64,000 nt of DNA, taken from the NCBI GenBank assembly GCA_036362985.1, contig JAYGXS010000004.1, positions 62,291,632-62,355,631 on the forward strand. The letters run 5' to 3'. Origin of the DNA: Ligula intestinalis (lineage: Eukaryota > Platyhelminthes > Cestoda > Diphyllobothriidea > Diphyllobothriidae). Both the position numbers and the translations under genes were made by a program. Shown one piece after another: positions 48,160-59,790 of this stretch (within the stretch, counting starts at the first letter, position 1; the number at the start of each line of letters is the position of its first letter). The notes under the pieces are model-generated. The model had not been told where the DNA came from, did not search any database, and saw only the letters and a list, made by a program, of their open reading frames with translations.

Positions 48160-48430
48160 TGTTTAGCTGCTGGATAACGACACGTCTACGCGTAGGTATT
48201 CGGTTACGTAGACAGTGGACAGAAACGGACCAGCAGCGGCAGTGCTGGTATCTAGCGTGCGAAGTTGGTTGGTTGGTTGGTAGCCCTTGCTAGATCTGGG
48301 GTCCACGCCGCAGTCCAAACTGGGTGTATTTGGGAGACGGAGAACAACCGCGATCTCAGCCGGCTTGAGCCAAAGGTCCACAGGGGTGAGTTGGGTGCGT
48401 GGCCGGGAACTGCAGGCGAAGAGATGCCGA
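48160..48430 (-). mobile_element. LINE 3' end relic
   Basis: The - strand encodes DLWLKPAEIAVVLRL in one frame and SSPAVPGHAPNSPLWTFGSS in another. DNA 48250-48430 matches 51025-51180, the 3' end of the LINE family also seen at 63730-64000. Short GGTT units (48262-48275) form its tail. Confidence 0.65.
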
Positions 48431-49544
48431 CGCCCGACTGCTCACTGGGATTTAAACGGCCCTTGATTCGCCTGAGCTGACTGCGCATGGTAGCCTTCGG
48501 ACGGTGTGCAATTCCGATGGCTAGTCCCGCAGCAATGCGTTCGGTCGCTTCCGATACACCCTTGGTGTATGGCTGCGCATGCCATATCGTACGAGTTGGT
48601 TCTGGTCGGGTCCTCGGAGTGCGAGCACAAAAGCTCAGGCAAGTAAAAGTATGATTCCGCTGATCACAACGCCTTCTACTTCTCTACCTCACTCCCCGCA
48701 CCTGTACCTAGTGTTAAGACAAAGTCAAGAAGACCGCTGATGAAGAGGGGCACTTGTACTTTGTACGGCTGTGATCATGCCTGCTCTAACTGACCTCCAT
48801 GATGCCACTTATTGTACTTCACCATAAATGACGATTTGTAGCAGCAGATCTGGGAAACTGAACCGCTTTCTCTACTACTGCTGAAGGCTAAATACCAAAG
48901 TTCCAAGAAGCGCTTGCGCGTCTCGACGAAGTCTGTGTTGCCAGGTTTTAAATTGAACCCCTTCTCAACGCATTTATTGAATGGCCTGAGTTATTCTGGT
49001 GCTATTTTCGCAGTGAGTGTGAACTGCCTCAATCGACATAAAGTCGGTGTACTTCACCCCAACCTATTGACGGAACCCGGACTTGGCGCTCGTGAGTTGC
49101 CGTTGAATAATTTCTTTTGACTGCTGCTGTCAGGCACCGTCGACCTGTGCCCAGTTGAGGATTAGGGTGTCCAAGTGGCATTAAGGCCTTAAGACGCCCT
49201 GAAATGCTGAATAAATTGCCGAGTAAGTTACTGCGTCACATGCAGAAGTGTTGTTCATCAATCTGACCCGATTGGACCATAACAGGGTTTGATTCCGGCA
49301 CGTCAACGGCTTTAGAACATAGCACAACGTCATATGAGCGCACTGTGACTTCACACACGTAGGCTGTTGTTGTTGTTAAATATGTTTGTTTACTGCCGAA
49401 GAGGGAGCGAACATGAACCAGCAGGTTGTCCGGTTGTTGGCTTCTCACCTGTACTTTGAAATTCGGTTAAATGTCGGGTTTCAGTAGTAGGCTTTGTGAT
49501 TTGGTGTCCACTGGAACTAACGCTCTTCACATTGCTGCTTTCTG

Positions 49545-49930
49545 AATGCAGCTACATAGTATGCGATCTGGACTAGTCAAATGTGAAGGGGTTCTGGATA
49601 TTGTGTGCTGGAATATGCGGATGTTCCCCGATCCTGATACCCAGACTCTAACTCTGTATAGGTCTCCCCACTGCGTACTGTGTGTCTATCCGAATACGAG
49701 ATTCGCGCCCTTGGGAAGCCAAGGGCGGCCCGTGCCTACCCTCCCCTCCAGCATAGTAGGCTACGGGAATCTTCCAGGAGACAAGGCCTGCCGATCGCCC
49801 TGCGAAATGGGGTGAACCATGCCATGCCCGTGCGGGTGTATGAACCAGTTATCGACCGGCTGACTGATTGAAGGCACCACGGGCACAGGTTGTCCTGTCT
49901 ATGCGCAAAAATTTACTGCCACTCAGCGTG
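49545..49930 (+). mobile_element. RTE-like endonuclease relic
   Basis: LDIVCWNMRMFPDPDTQTLT near 49594-49650 is the start of an RTE-type endonuclease (compare LNIGCWNVRTLLDP at 23575). CLSEYEIRALGKP and ALRNGVNHAMPVRVYEPVID follow in the next frame. Catalytic Glu survives in CLSE, but the rest is broken. Confidence 0.7.
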
Positions 49931-50514
49931 GTAATAAAACAGCCTTTCTGGCAGCTGTAGAAACTATTTCCAGTACGCTTTCACCGTACCTCTTGACTAT
50001 TGCCAATGACCAGTATAACAGACCTAGGTCTAGGAAATGTACGCTTAATATTGTGAAGCATTCTATGAATTTCAAGCAAGCAGATAATGCAGGATTCATT
50101 GGATCTAACAACCTGTGCGACCGCTCACAAGCTGTGTCCTGTCGCTGCAAAACAGCAAGGTCATGCTAAAGTGCATGTGGGTTGGCCTACTTCGCGCATT
50201 ATAAGCCAATTTATATCCCTGTTTGTTTATTTCGACTATAATGAGGTCGTGAGTGCACGTGGTCACGACGCTGGTGCCGTTTTGAAAGCAGTTCAATTTG
50301 GCCTCTATTTGACGACTATTCCAAGGACATTTATCCACGATGTCGAAAATTGAAGTTATTGGCGTTTATGAATTACTTTTGATTTTCCGATGTTGTGAGG
50401 TTTTGCGTCTAATTTTATTCCTTGTGAATGGAGGATTTTTTGTACTAAAAGTTTTGCAAATATGTTTTCAGATTAAAGTGTTTCTCTCTGTCTCTCAAAG
50501 TGCAGGCTAATGAA

Positions 50515-50527
50515 TAGTAGTAGTAGC

Positions 50528-50574
<47 letters not shown>

Positions 50575-50584
50575 NNNNNNNNNN

Positions 50585-50633
<49 letters not shown>

Positions 50634-50635
50634 CA
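50515..50635 (+). repeat. TAG trinucleotide microsatellite with a 10-N gap
   Basis: Nearly pure TAG/GTA units on both sides of ten N at 50575-50584. The N run is an assembly gap, so the true length is unknown. The reverse strand reads as poly-Leu, an artefact. Confidence 0.95.
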
Positions 50636-50639
50636 GCAA

Positions 50640-50830
50640 AACTGGATGAGGGAACTGTGTAAGTCTAGGAAGAGTTAGTGATGACCACGGCAAATTTAGG
50701 TTGACTGCGTGCTCCAGCTGTTTACACAGGTCTGGCTTCACCCGCAATTTCTGTTGACTTGATTCGACGACAGATTGCCAGCCGTTCGGTATCCACCGGC
50801 TACTTGCTTCCTGCAGCAATAACTTCACTT
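50640..50830 (-). mobile_element. Penelope-like element fragment (C-terminus)
   Basis: The - strand encodes KLRVKPDLCKQLEHAVNLNLPW, matching the end of the PLE at 52740 (KPKLCKQLDHVINLALPW). The microsatellite follows directly on the 3' side. Confidence 0.65.
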
Positions 50831-51019
50831 ATGTTACAGTGTCTCCAACAAATCAAACTTATAAAGTTGTCGGATAAGTGCACTCTTCTTTTTATCATTA
50901 AGAAGTAATTTCCGAGAGTGGAGCCCACTCTCGTCACGGCGCGTACTTGCTGTCATGCTGTTCGGAAGTGTAACCGTAACTCATGCGGTAGAGAGCGTTT
51001 GACTCTTTTTTAAGTTATT

Positions 51020-51640
51020 ATTAGTTGCTTGGTAGTCCTTGTTGGATCAAGAGTCCCCGCTGGAGTCCGAGCTGCATGCAGTTAGGGGGCGGAGAAAAGC
51101 CGTGACCTCAGCCGGCTTGAGCCAAAAGTCCACGGAAGTGAGTTGGGTGCCTGGCCTAGAACTGCAGGCGAAGAGATGCTAACAGTCATGCGGCGAGACG
51201 CCGCAGTCGGGACAGCTATCAGGTGTGGACGGATCGCGTTGATTTGGGTACTCGCGAAGGAGCATGCAGGGGCCACTGCATAGCTGCGCCAGGGTACACC
51301 GAACGACCCTCGGGAGCTTTCGTTCCGCGGCCGCAATCGGTGGTGGATAGCCACTCAGAAGGACCAGCCGGCGGTAGCTGATATTTGCATCCACAACAGC
51401 TCTCAGGTGAAGACGCTGGAAGCCCGTCTTGATGGCACAGCCATCAGCGACTAGATCCGAGATAGCAGGCGACAGCTGCCTTGTGGAGAGCTCGAATAGA
51501 CGGCCGGACGTTACGACTAGACTCAGGAGCGGGACAACGATGGTGATTTGGATGGCCAGTTTGTGAACAGGTCCACCAAAAGTGCTTGTCTAAGAGTTTG
51601 TTGTTAAGTAGTATTCGCCGCGTCTGGTTGGCTTTACCAA
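51020..51640 (-). mobile_element. LINE relic, post-RT and C-terminal zinc cluster
   Basis: The - strand reads, across frames, ERKLPRVVRCTLAQLCSGPC, LLREYPNQRDPSTPDSCPDC and GVSPHDC, i.e. the Cys-x-x-Cys...His cluster near the end of this LINE family. The 51400-51600 part matches 27280-27540, so it is the same family as the relic there. The 3' end matches 48250-48430. Confidence 0.72.
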
Positions 51641-51970
51641 ATACAGTAGATTCCTTACCTCAGGAAATTTAACCAAAATGCTGAAGTATCCTTTTCGCTG
51701 CAAAAAAATTACTTAGGCCGTGTTGTAATATTAAGTATCGGGCTGCATAATGTCAAGATGCTGGAAATTTTATTGACTCCATATAATTTCCTGACCTTAG
51801 TTTTGTTCCAATTCAGAGGAAACGAAACTTGGTTTTGTGCCTTTTCAATAGAACCGCTAGAATCTGTTCTTTGGATAAGATCGATTAAGATATAAGTTTT
51901 CTCAAGGAAGGGGTTCTTGTTAACGGCTCTACGAAGAAATTCATTTATAAATATCTCAACCGCAGACAAA

Positions 51971-52237
51971 AAATCCGGCAGGAGTTTCCTGGTAGCGCAC
52001 ATATGTTCTCATTTATATTTAAATGCCTGCTCCTCTTACTCACGATCCCAACCTAACCCTAAACGTTAGCCTAACCCTCACACTTACCCGAACACTAACC
52101 ACAGCCCTTACTCTATCCATAAACCTAACCCTAACCATAAACCTAACCCATACCCTAACCCTAACAGAAATTGATTGTGTAGGCATTTAAGTATAAATAC
52201 GAACATATGTGCGGTACCAAGGAAACTTGCCAAAAAT
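51971..52237. repeat. Inverted-repeat unit enclosing degenerate telomere-like repeats
   Basis: The left arm 51971-52030 and right arm 52179-52237 are imperfect reverse complements (gcgcacatatgttctcattt against aaatacgaacatatgtgcgg, and aaatgcc against ggcattt). Between them 52047-52165 is a degenerate array of CCTAAC/CCCTAA units. CCCTAA is the complement of TTAGGG, the animal telomere repeat. The unit has no coding capacity. It may be a non-autonomous transposon whose interior is an interstitial telomeric sequence. Confidence 0.75.
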
Positions 52238-52454
52238 CGCCCCGAAATATCAGTGCCAAGGAGCCAGTGAGCATCTTCCTCCCTTTCAAAGGTCGTGATG
52301 TATCCAACGTGATAGAGCGAAGGCTTCGATGCACGATTGAAAAAAACCTACCCCGCCTCTGAATTCTTGTACAAAAGTACAACAATGGCTATTCCAGCTA
52401 GACCAACTAAAGACATGCTGTCTATGCACGCCCCATCTAGCTGCCTTTCCGAGT

Positions 52455-52755
52455 TAACATGTATTTGCGGATGAAAATACATCGGGCGCACTCAAAGATA
52501 GTGGGCAACGCGGTCAGCTAAAAATATGCCTAAGTGGTTGCACAGGGCGGAAAATAAAATATCAAGGAGTTCAGTCTTGAGGCTCTTATTGGACACTGGC
52601 CGTACGATCGACAAAAAGACTGCATTTAAGGTCTTACTTCGGCCAACAACCGTGCCTCTCCTACTATTTGCGGAGGCCGCTGCAATGCGAAGAAGAAAAC
52701 CAAAACTCTGTAAGCAGCTGGATCATGTGATCAATCTCGCGTTGCCGTGGTAACG
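52455..52755 (+). mobile_element. Penelope-like element fragment (GIY-YIG endonuclease)
   Basis: From about 52455 the + strand reads LTCICG, a TGA stop, then KYIGRTQR, followed by a second stop. The frame 52526-52753 continues MPKWLHRAENKISRSSVLRL, LLDTGRTIDKKTAFKVLLRP and KPKLCKQLDHVINLALPW. This is the CxCG-x-x-YIGRTxR start and the complete tail of a flatworm PLE endonuclease, with at least two nonsense changes. Confidence 0.78.
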
Positions 52756-53032
52756 ATCGCTCAACTCATTCCCTTTGACGCCTTCTCGCTCCCCTTAGAA
52801 CTGAATGCTACCCCGTTCTCTTCACCCGGCTGCCTTTTAACCACGTATCACAGGCTTTCACGAACGTAAACTGCCATGCTGTGACAAATACTTCGCCCCC
52901 CCCTTTACTCCTCTTCAACATACACCCACATCTAAGACTATTACCTTCCACTCTATCCTTCTAGGTCGAAAATTAATTGGACAGTTAATTTATCTTACTA
53001 ATAGGCGATGCCCATTTGCAGTTAAATAAGAG

Positions 53033-53100
53033 GGCGCGAAATTATATGACGTCAATAAATTCGGCTAATCTCGTGATCTTCGCCTTCATCAAATTTCTTC
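53033..53100 (+). repeat. Short dispersed repeat shared with 43557-43620
   Basis: gcgcgaaattatatgacgtc and gctaatctcgtg match the earlier copy in the same orientation. Confidence 0.65.
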
Positions 53101-54524
53101 CGGGAAAACAATGTTTCAGCATTTATTATGGAAAAAATGCACGTAAATATCCTTCCTCGTACTCATTTGGTAGGAAATAGCCTCTTCTTCAGATGTATGC
53201 TTAATGTAAGACTATCTTTCAGTTTGAAAGGTGTTTATCATTAAGAGCAGTTAAATGTCATCAAAACTTTTCTGAGCCCCATTAAACCTCCTCCTCCTAC
53301 TGGTTTAGCGAAATATGTGATTTTTCTTAGACGAAATGTTTCTAGCATGTCGTCTGGAAATCCTGATTTCAAATGGAAACTTTGGTCGTCTTCACAATTG
53401 TTCAGCATTAGAAGACGTTTTTACTCTATCTTCAAGTACTACCTTCAAAGGAAATGAACTTTTCTATGAGTAAATGATATTTTGTGCATACTTTCTTTAT
53501 ACTACAGTTAACTTTAGAAAGATGTCGAAAATAAAGAAGAAAATGTTATGCTCCTTAACTAGCCATTTTTCCACTGCATTAGCTCGTTCAAAAGCAGACA
53601 TCCTACCATGAGTTCAAAATTTTCTGGGATCATGCGACGTAAAAACCGTAGTTAGGTAATCTTTTCAAAACTAGTATGCATTTCAGAATTTTGGTGGACA
53701 CTTACTGAGCTGACAAATCTACTGTAAGTCAGACGTGGTTCTTTTTGTGCCTCTTGTGTTTATGTGTGCGTGTGTGTAATACTTCGCGAGTACTTCTTGC
53801 TTATCCGCATACAACTGTATACACTCGAGCTCTAGCCTCTGTCCTCCAAGACAGAATGAAAATATCCGCTTGTGTCCTGCCGTGGGAGTAAAACGGGTAA
53901 TCGCCCCTTTTACGTGGCTTTGGCACGCTTATTGTCGCACACCGAGCTCTTTTTTTCTCTCCCCTGTCCGCCGCAAGCAGTTTGCTGTAGACACAGTCCC
54001 TTTTGTCATAAATAATGCTCTAGAACGCACATCGCCGAACTGGCTGGATTTTGGCGTAAAGATTTTCCTTTTGCCATTCCGCGCTCTGGTACGCCTGCCG
54101 GAAAGCATGTTTGCCTCGGACGTGGCAAAATTTAAAGGCTTCCAGTTGCTATGCCTTCCGTGGCTGTACTTTAATTACTTTACCTTAATTTGCAGCTGTT
54201 GTCGGTGCAAGGTTAACTTAAGATACACAGCTACTCAAATTGGAACAAGTAGTATAGCAATGTAGTCTAAAAGTACACCTATCGTAATCTCTTGATAGAA
54301 GAAACCTTTGGGAACGTTTTTTGCACTGATCATTTTTATTGTTCAAGAGTGACGACCTATTTCAGCTACAAGTTATGAACTAATTGCTCCAACTATTACC
54401 TTATTCCTCGCGAAAGTTCTTCGTGTGTGTTACCTACTAACCTCTCGTGCCTCTGAAAGGATTTAGTTCTTTACATCATCCCCGGATGAGGAAGAAGAGG
54501 AGACTATTTCTGAGACCAAAGTAT

Positions 54525-54945
54525 ATTCAGGCTGACGTTTCAAAAGCTAGCTCGCTTTCATCGTCAGAGCAAGGTGTCTGTATTCCTGTGTGCGTTAGAT
54601 AGATGTGAACGTCCAGTCGCCCATGCGTCAGTCGATTGCGCCGATCGATTTTCTTGGCTGTTTGAATTGCTCGCGCCGTCGTGAGCTATGTCAAGTCTTT
54701 TTTGTTATTCGTGAGTTTTTCCACCCTCTTTGCTCGCGGCTACCAGCTGTCGGCCCCGTTTATCTCTCTCCGCCCAACCTATTGCTCCGTTTTGAGCCGA
54801 TTTTAGCCTTTTGCGGAGCGCTTGGTAGGCGGGATGAAGGTCCATGGCTCTGTTTAGTAGGCCAGTCGAGGACCATTCGGTAGTTCCGTCAAATGACATC
54901 AAAATATGCCTCCTTTTCAGTGTTGTTCCAGTCGCCTTTATCAAA
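54525..54945 (-). mobile_element. Penelope-like element C-terminus with terminal hairpin
   Basis: The - strand encodes RAMDLHPAYQALRKRLKSAQ (about 54860-54800), the PLE C-terminal motif. Downstream on the same strand, 54573-54530 reads ctctgacgatgaaagcgagc followed by tagcttttgaaacgtcagcc. That is CTGACGA, a 6-bp hairpin with a small loop, then GAAACGTCAG. It is the expected order of coding end and terminal repeat. Confidence 0.65.
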
Positions 54946-55129
54946 CTTCACGGAGTCAGGGCGCGCAGGCTCCTTCTAATCCGCTGCTAATATGTATCCT
55001 GGTATGTGTTTGTCAAGGGGTCAGATCGTGCTGTGGCGCGCGCAGTCTGGTCCGCCAACACAGTCAGCCAATGCGCCCATCTCACCTCAGGCGACCGATC
55101 AGCTAGGTGGTTGCATTTATTTTCTCACT

Positions 55130-55400
55130 AAAAAGCAGTCAGATGTGCTTGAAGCTATCACGATGTGCTAAAAGCCGTGGGTTGGAGGGTTGCCAGTTGA
55201 CAGGATAACTCGGACACCGCAGTTAGCCAAATGTGTTTCTTGTGGTGTGGAGTGAGTTATTGCGGGATGAGGGTCAGCTGCAATGGCTCCTTCTTAAGAT
55301 GCCTCCCTCCCCCCCCATCTCCGGTCCTCTCGGTTTTGCCTTGGCATCAGGTTCAGTTGTGGGAGTGGGGTAGACCCAACGAGTGTATACTTACACCATA
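55130..55400 (+). repeat. Family A and B composite repeat
   Basis: gctatcacgatgtgctaaaa and ccgtgggttggagggttgcc correspond to the 12060 and 33050 copies. The ccggtcctctcggttttgcc part corresponds to 12410 onward. Confidence 0.6.
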
Positions 55401-55559
55401 GTCCAGCTAAAGCCACCGCGTCTGCCTTCAGGCTGCTAAAGCTCGTGGTGGACATCGTCGAGAGTGACGATCAAACTGTCGGCCATCTGGTGTTTGGCGA
55501 ACAGTGCATGCTTAAAGGAATCTAGTTTTGCTGCGCAATTGTTGCGTGAAAGCATGTCA

Positions 55560-55680
55560 CCGTCTGGCTGGCTGGCTAGTAGCCCTTGTTGGATCAGGAG
55601 CCCCGCCGGGTGGACCTCAATCCCGGCAGCAAGGAAGAAAAGTCGGAGCGGCATGGTCGGGAGGGGCTCCTCCGTCATCA
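55560..55680 (-). mobile_element. LINE 3' end relic
   Basis: tagcccttgttggatcagga and the upstream GGCT tail repeat the 3' end seen at 48262-48300 and 51030-51050. Only about 100 bases remain. Confidence 0.5.
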
Positions 55681-56172
55681 AAAACGCAGATGGAGAGGAG
55701 GGTCGAAAGATCCACCGTAGGGAAATTGGTGTAGCTGACTTTGGCCGCCGTGAGGGTGGGTGGAGACGCCACGAAGACGCGTCTGCTGTGGCTTCCCGGT
55801 CGAGCGGGCCGTGTAACAGAAGCCGTTGTCTACATAATTGTCATTTGCGCCTGCCAGTAAAAAGGCCTTGCCACGTTGGGTGGATCGCCAGCCGAAAATA
55901 GTATGTGATTTTCATCAGTTTTGGGTAGGACGCGATACAGGACTATCCCCATACCCAGCTACCCCCGCCGTGCGCTAAATTCCAGATATTATATCTATTC
56001 CTGTTTACCCACCCTAAGCCAAAACCGAATGCTCTGTTGTTTGAATTGCTTACTTGTACTTGCTTATACATGTACGCGTGCTCTTCGGTCAGCGTGTTTC
56101 TATGTTGCTTTCTGTCCAATCGCCTACCTGTTCACTTATATGCCTCAGTTTTATGCGTCTGCTATCTTTTAG

Positions 56173-57028
56173 GCGGCCCTCTAAAAATTCGGCATTTAGG
56201 AATATCGGTAACAATAATCATTCTCACCAGCAGCCATGGCCTCAACCACCGCATTATCCCCTTCACGCCTTCCTGGACTGCGATGGCGATGCTGCCCCCG
56301 CCATCGTCGCCGCCGGCACTTACACACCCGATTATGCGCCAGATCGTGTTCGATCGATTTCCGATACTCGCTCATCGCAATCACACGGCTTCCTGTCGGC
56401 ATTTAACGACACCGCGGCCCCACGCAAGTACTCCGCAGACCTTCCCATATCGCCCTCTGCTAACGGCTGGCCGATCCCCAGGCCGGTCTGCGACAACGTC
56501 CAGTCTCCTAGCCCGCTTTCGCGTACTCGCCAGTCGGCTTTTGTGTATTCGCACAATGATGAATGCCGGACTAGCGGACGTCGGAAATGTGCAACATCAG
56601 CCGCCGCCGCCGCCCAGGCGGAGTCCTTGGCGCGTTCCGCTGCCACGGCTTCTTCGCTGGCGAGGAAACCGCTGCAAATCGTGCCTGAGTCCTCGGTCTG
56701 GAGTCACGGCGGCGGTGTCACGCCTCTAACGCCGGCCTCGCAACACCGGTCCTGCATCCTTGCCTGTACGGGTCCGCCCTCCTCCACCTTCACCACGGAC
56801 ACCCCGACCCCCACGGCCACGCCCACACCGACCCCCACCCCGACCCCGTTTTCGGGTCAACGGGTGCATTCCCTTTACAGCCGCAACGGCGGTCTCTCCG
56901 GCGCCTCTACGGAGTTTGACGACGGAGCGGCAACGACGGACAGAACCATTCACTCGCCCCGTAATCCTCCCGAAGTTCGGGCCTATCGTAGCCGCGAGGC
57001 TGCACTCAAGTCACTCGCGCACGAGGAG
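56173..57028 (+). CDS. Exon E6 of PTB-SH2 adaptor gene: linker and first helix of the SH2 domain
   Basis: 856 bases, phase 2 to phase 0, with acceptor gcgtctgctatcttttag and donor GAGGAG|gtaaaa. The split codon with E5 gives Trp. The linker is Ser/Pro/His-rich, with a DTPTPTATPTPTPTPTP run (about 56800-56850) and Tyr residues in acidic or Ser-rich settings (TPDYAPD, PRKYSAD, FVYSHND) that could be phosphorylated. The last residues, YRSREAALKSLAHEE, fit the SH2 alpha-A helix (S-R-x-x-A-x-x-x-L). E7 continues directly with GSFLVRDS, so the SH2 domain is split here. The exon is clearly GC-richer than the flanking introns. Confidence 0.82.
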
Positions 57029-57059
57029 GTAAAAACTGCATTTTTTTAAAATTCCTACT

Positions 57060-57460
57060 TACTTATTTGTACTTGTTGCGGCTGTGATCGTCCCTGACCC
57101 TGCCGGCCTCATTGATGCCACGGACGTTACCTCCATGCGTGACGATTGGCGGCAGCGGATCTGGAGAGCTCCAGCCAGTCTTTTCTACAGAGCCCAACGA
57201 TAGAAGGTCCAAGGACTGCTTCCATGTCTTGGTAGATGGTGTCGATCCAAGTATTAAGTTGCCCTCCTCTTCGACGCTTCCAGATTGACTGCTGTGCCGG
57301 GTCGAGGGCCGCATTGCTAAGCTCGTGGGCGGGCGATGGACAAAGTGTCCAAGCCAACTCAGTCGCCTTTGTCGAATGGCTTGAGATATCCTCGTGATAC
57401 GATCGCAGCGGGTGCGGACTATCTGTTTGGCGATGAAGTCGCTATACTTAACTCGCAAGA
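57060..57460 (-). mobile_element. RTE-like LINE 3' end relic
   Basis: The - strand encodes ITRISQAIRQRRLSWLGHFV (about 57400), then DPAQQSIWKRRRGGQLNTWI, DTIYQDMEAVLGPS, and ELSRSAAANRHAWR in the next frame. This is the full C-terminal signature of flatworm RTE-like proteins, split by one frameshift. It begins about 30 bases after the E6 donor. Confidence 0.78.
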
Positions 57461-59359
57461 TCGTCCTCAGGCATCGGTGGAATTCGTCAACTTAGGCATT
57501 AATTCCACCTCATCTGCTTGGCGTTGCGTAGTTGCAACACATACTTGTTTTGAGGAGGGGGGGGGAGGGTTTGCTTGATGTAAGTCACAACCTCCGACAG
57601 TGCACCCCACATTGAATCTGGTAATGACACTAGGATGCCATCCTCAGGGAAACTTAGCCGATCATTAATTTTTGAGAGACTAGGCGCAGAAATTTACAAA
57701 AAAATGCGTACATCAAATAGCGCGTGGGTGGTGCTGGAGAGCCGCAGAGGCGTGAAGCAGCGGTAGAACAAGAGTTAACCATGTCGCTAAGCCGTACGAT
57801 GAATCATACAATAACTGCTGTCATTTGCCTCCACCCCCTCTCTAATTTCATGCCCACATAAGCTAAAAGGCGAGTCTCAGGAAGCGATTCCAAGTAAGTA
57901 TATGTGATTAATTTGAAAAGTTGATTCGCCAAACATATGTTTTCAGAAACTCTTCATCAGGCCAGTATATTTGCAGGGATATTGAAGGTTATATAGTTGG
58001 ACAGGGTCATTACAATATATCGTTTTTACGCCGTCCGCATGGCGAGCTCGGCGTTTAGAGGTCGTTGTGCTGGAGGAGAGGGAACATTGGGGTTAGGTTA
58101 TGGTAATGTGTCAAGGGTAAGGTATATGGAGTGATAATTACTGTCATTTGCATGGAGCGAACGATTGTTACTGGGGTATCGGGGGGGGCGGTGTGCGATC
58201 GCCACCTGGCGTCAGGCTCGGCCACGGAAGGGAAAGTGCTTGCAGTAGCGTCTTCTAACATTGCAGCACTGGATTCGCTAGCCGTATAGCCACTGTTCCG
58301 GCTGTTCGAAGCACTTTTTGGCGTAGGCCCTTGGAGAAGTTAGCTGATGTCCGCTAGACAACCTGATAACTTAAAAAATCACGATACTAGTCTGATGTTT
58401 CTGATTCTCATTCCGACCCACCATCACAAACGGCCGCAGATTGGGCTGCCATATCGTCACACGCTCTCTCTCTTTCGGCGACTTTTTATCCAATTCATTC
58501 AACAGAGCACTGATGCAGCAACATCCCTGCACTTTCTAACCCGTGAACTGGATATTGCGTCGACAGCCCTCCCATGAAAACTGATACGTGTGTGTTTGAC
58601 TTGTGCGTGTTGTAAGCGCCCTATTTTACGATCTCCACATACCTTCCACCCCCTAACCCCCATCCCTATGCAACCACGTTTCCTCACAGCTCATGTGGGG
58701 GAGAGAGTGGAGGGAGGAAGGCTACTTGTCACCTGGTAACTGTAAGTAAATCCTTCCACGCTGACACACTCCAAAGTCCGCACTGTCGTCACCCGCACTG
58801 CCCAGTATCTCAGTGTGTGATTAGTTTGGCTGTGTTGCGCCGGCGTACTCAGCTGTCAATCAACCCCTCACTCCGAGAGCGCTAACAATGTCCTTCCTGC
58901 TTCTTTTTTTTCGCTGGATCAGTTCAACGCAGTTGTCAAAGGATCTGCTTGTTTCAAACTAGACCCTGATTCTATGATCGTTATCCTGTGTGTCTGACGT
59001 CAAGCCCTTATGACGGCAGGTTCCTCCCGGACTATGAGATCATGTGAAATAGACGTCAGTAGATGTGACTATCTGTCTCTGATGATGTAGTCAAGATGTA
59101 ACTCCACGCCAACAACTTCTCATTCATCACCGATTGGCGTACGTGATGCCAGTATCCAAATCGCGCCTTGTCGCTATCTCATCAGTAGTATTGATTAAGC
59201 GTCATTTGTCTCACTGACACAGTTGCTAGAAACGGTGTTGCTCTGCGCAGTCCAGCGTGACCAACTACCCTCCCAAGTAACTTTTAGGCGTTAAAAGGAA
59301 CACCTCACTACAATTATTAGAGAATCATGACTCAAACAACTCGTGGCTTGCACGTTTAT

Positions 59360-59790
59360 CAACTCTCACGAGAACGTTGTTCTTATGACGGAGTGAGCGG
59401 ATCCTGCCGAGCTAGCGTCATCCCTTCTACTGCATGTTCCGTCATCCGCGTTGGCTAAATTGAGTGAAAAAGATGGTGTCGAAATAACTTTGCAACTCTT
59501 AGCTAAAATGTAACACAGACAACCTTCCTCCAGTATAGAATGTAGTCCTAGTTGAGAACGGCTAACGAATTGAAGATTGACTCTGGGACCTGCTGCTGTT
59601 ATACGGAATATAATATTTGCGCGGTGGTTAGACTCGAGGCAGGTATTGCACAGGAGACACAAGCCCTGGGGGTGGATTAGGGACTGATAGCGCATGGCGC
59701 ATCGATAAAAGTAGAACGTTCGGGTGTTAGTGACCAATCTGAGTAGATGAATTGGCAACAGTAGCTTATGTAGGCCCACTCATTATTCCC
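59360..59790 (-). repeat. Repeat-like 137-codon frame, partly shared with 60285-60420
   Basis: The - strand frame 59779-59366 begins MGLHKLLLPIHLLRLVTNTR. The + strand at 60285-60330 encodes VGLHKLPLPICITSFGS from related DNA (gtgggcctacataagctac in both). Two copies in opposite orientation suggest a dispersed repeat rather than a gene. No domain is recognised. Confidence 0.4.

Larger units (their letters stand above)
48086..56172 (+). other. Intron between E5 and E6, about 8.1 kb
   Basis: It starts gtgagt and ends gcgtctgctatcttttag. It carries LINE, RTE and PLE relics, a microsatellite with an assembly gap and the telomere-like unit. I can name nothing in 48660-49540, 49940-50440, 51650-51960, 52760-53030, 53110-54520 and 55690-56172. 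Confidence 0.65.

Noticed and set aside
50560..50640. Poly-Leu/poly-Tyr coding frame across the N gap
   Set aside because: A translation artefact of the TAG microsatellite and the assembly gap.
52047..52165. A true chromosome end
   Set aside because: The CCCTAA array is short, degenerate, flanked by unique and repeat sequence on both sides, and lies inside a gene intron, so it is interstitial.
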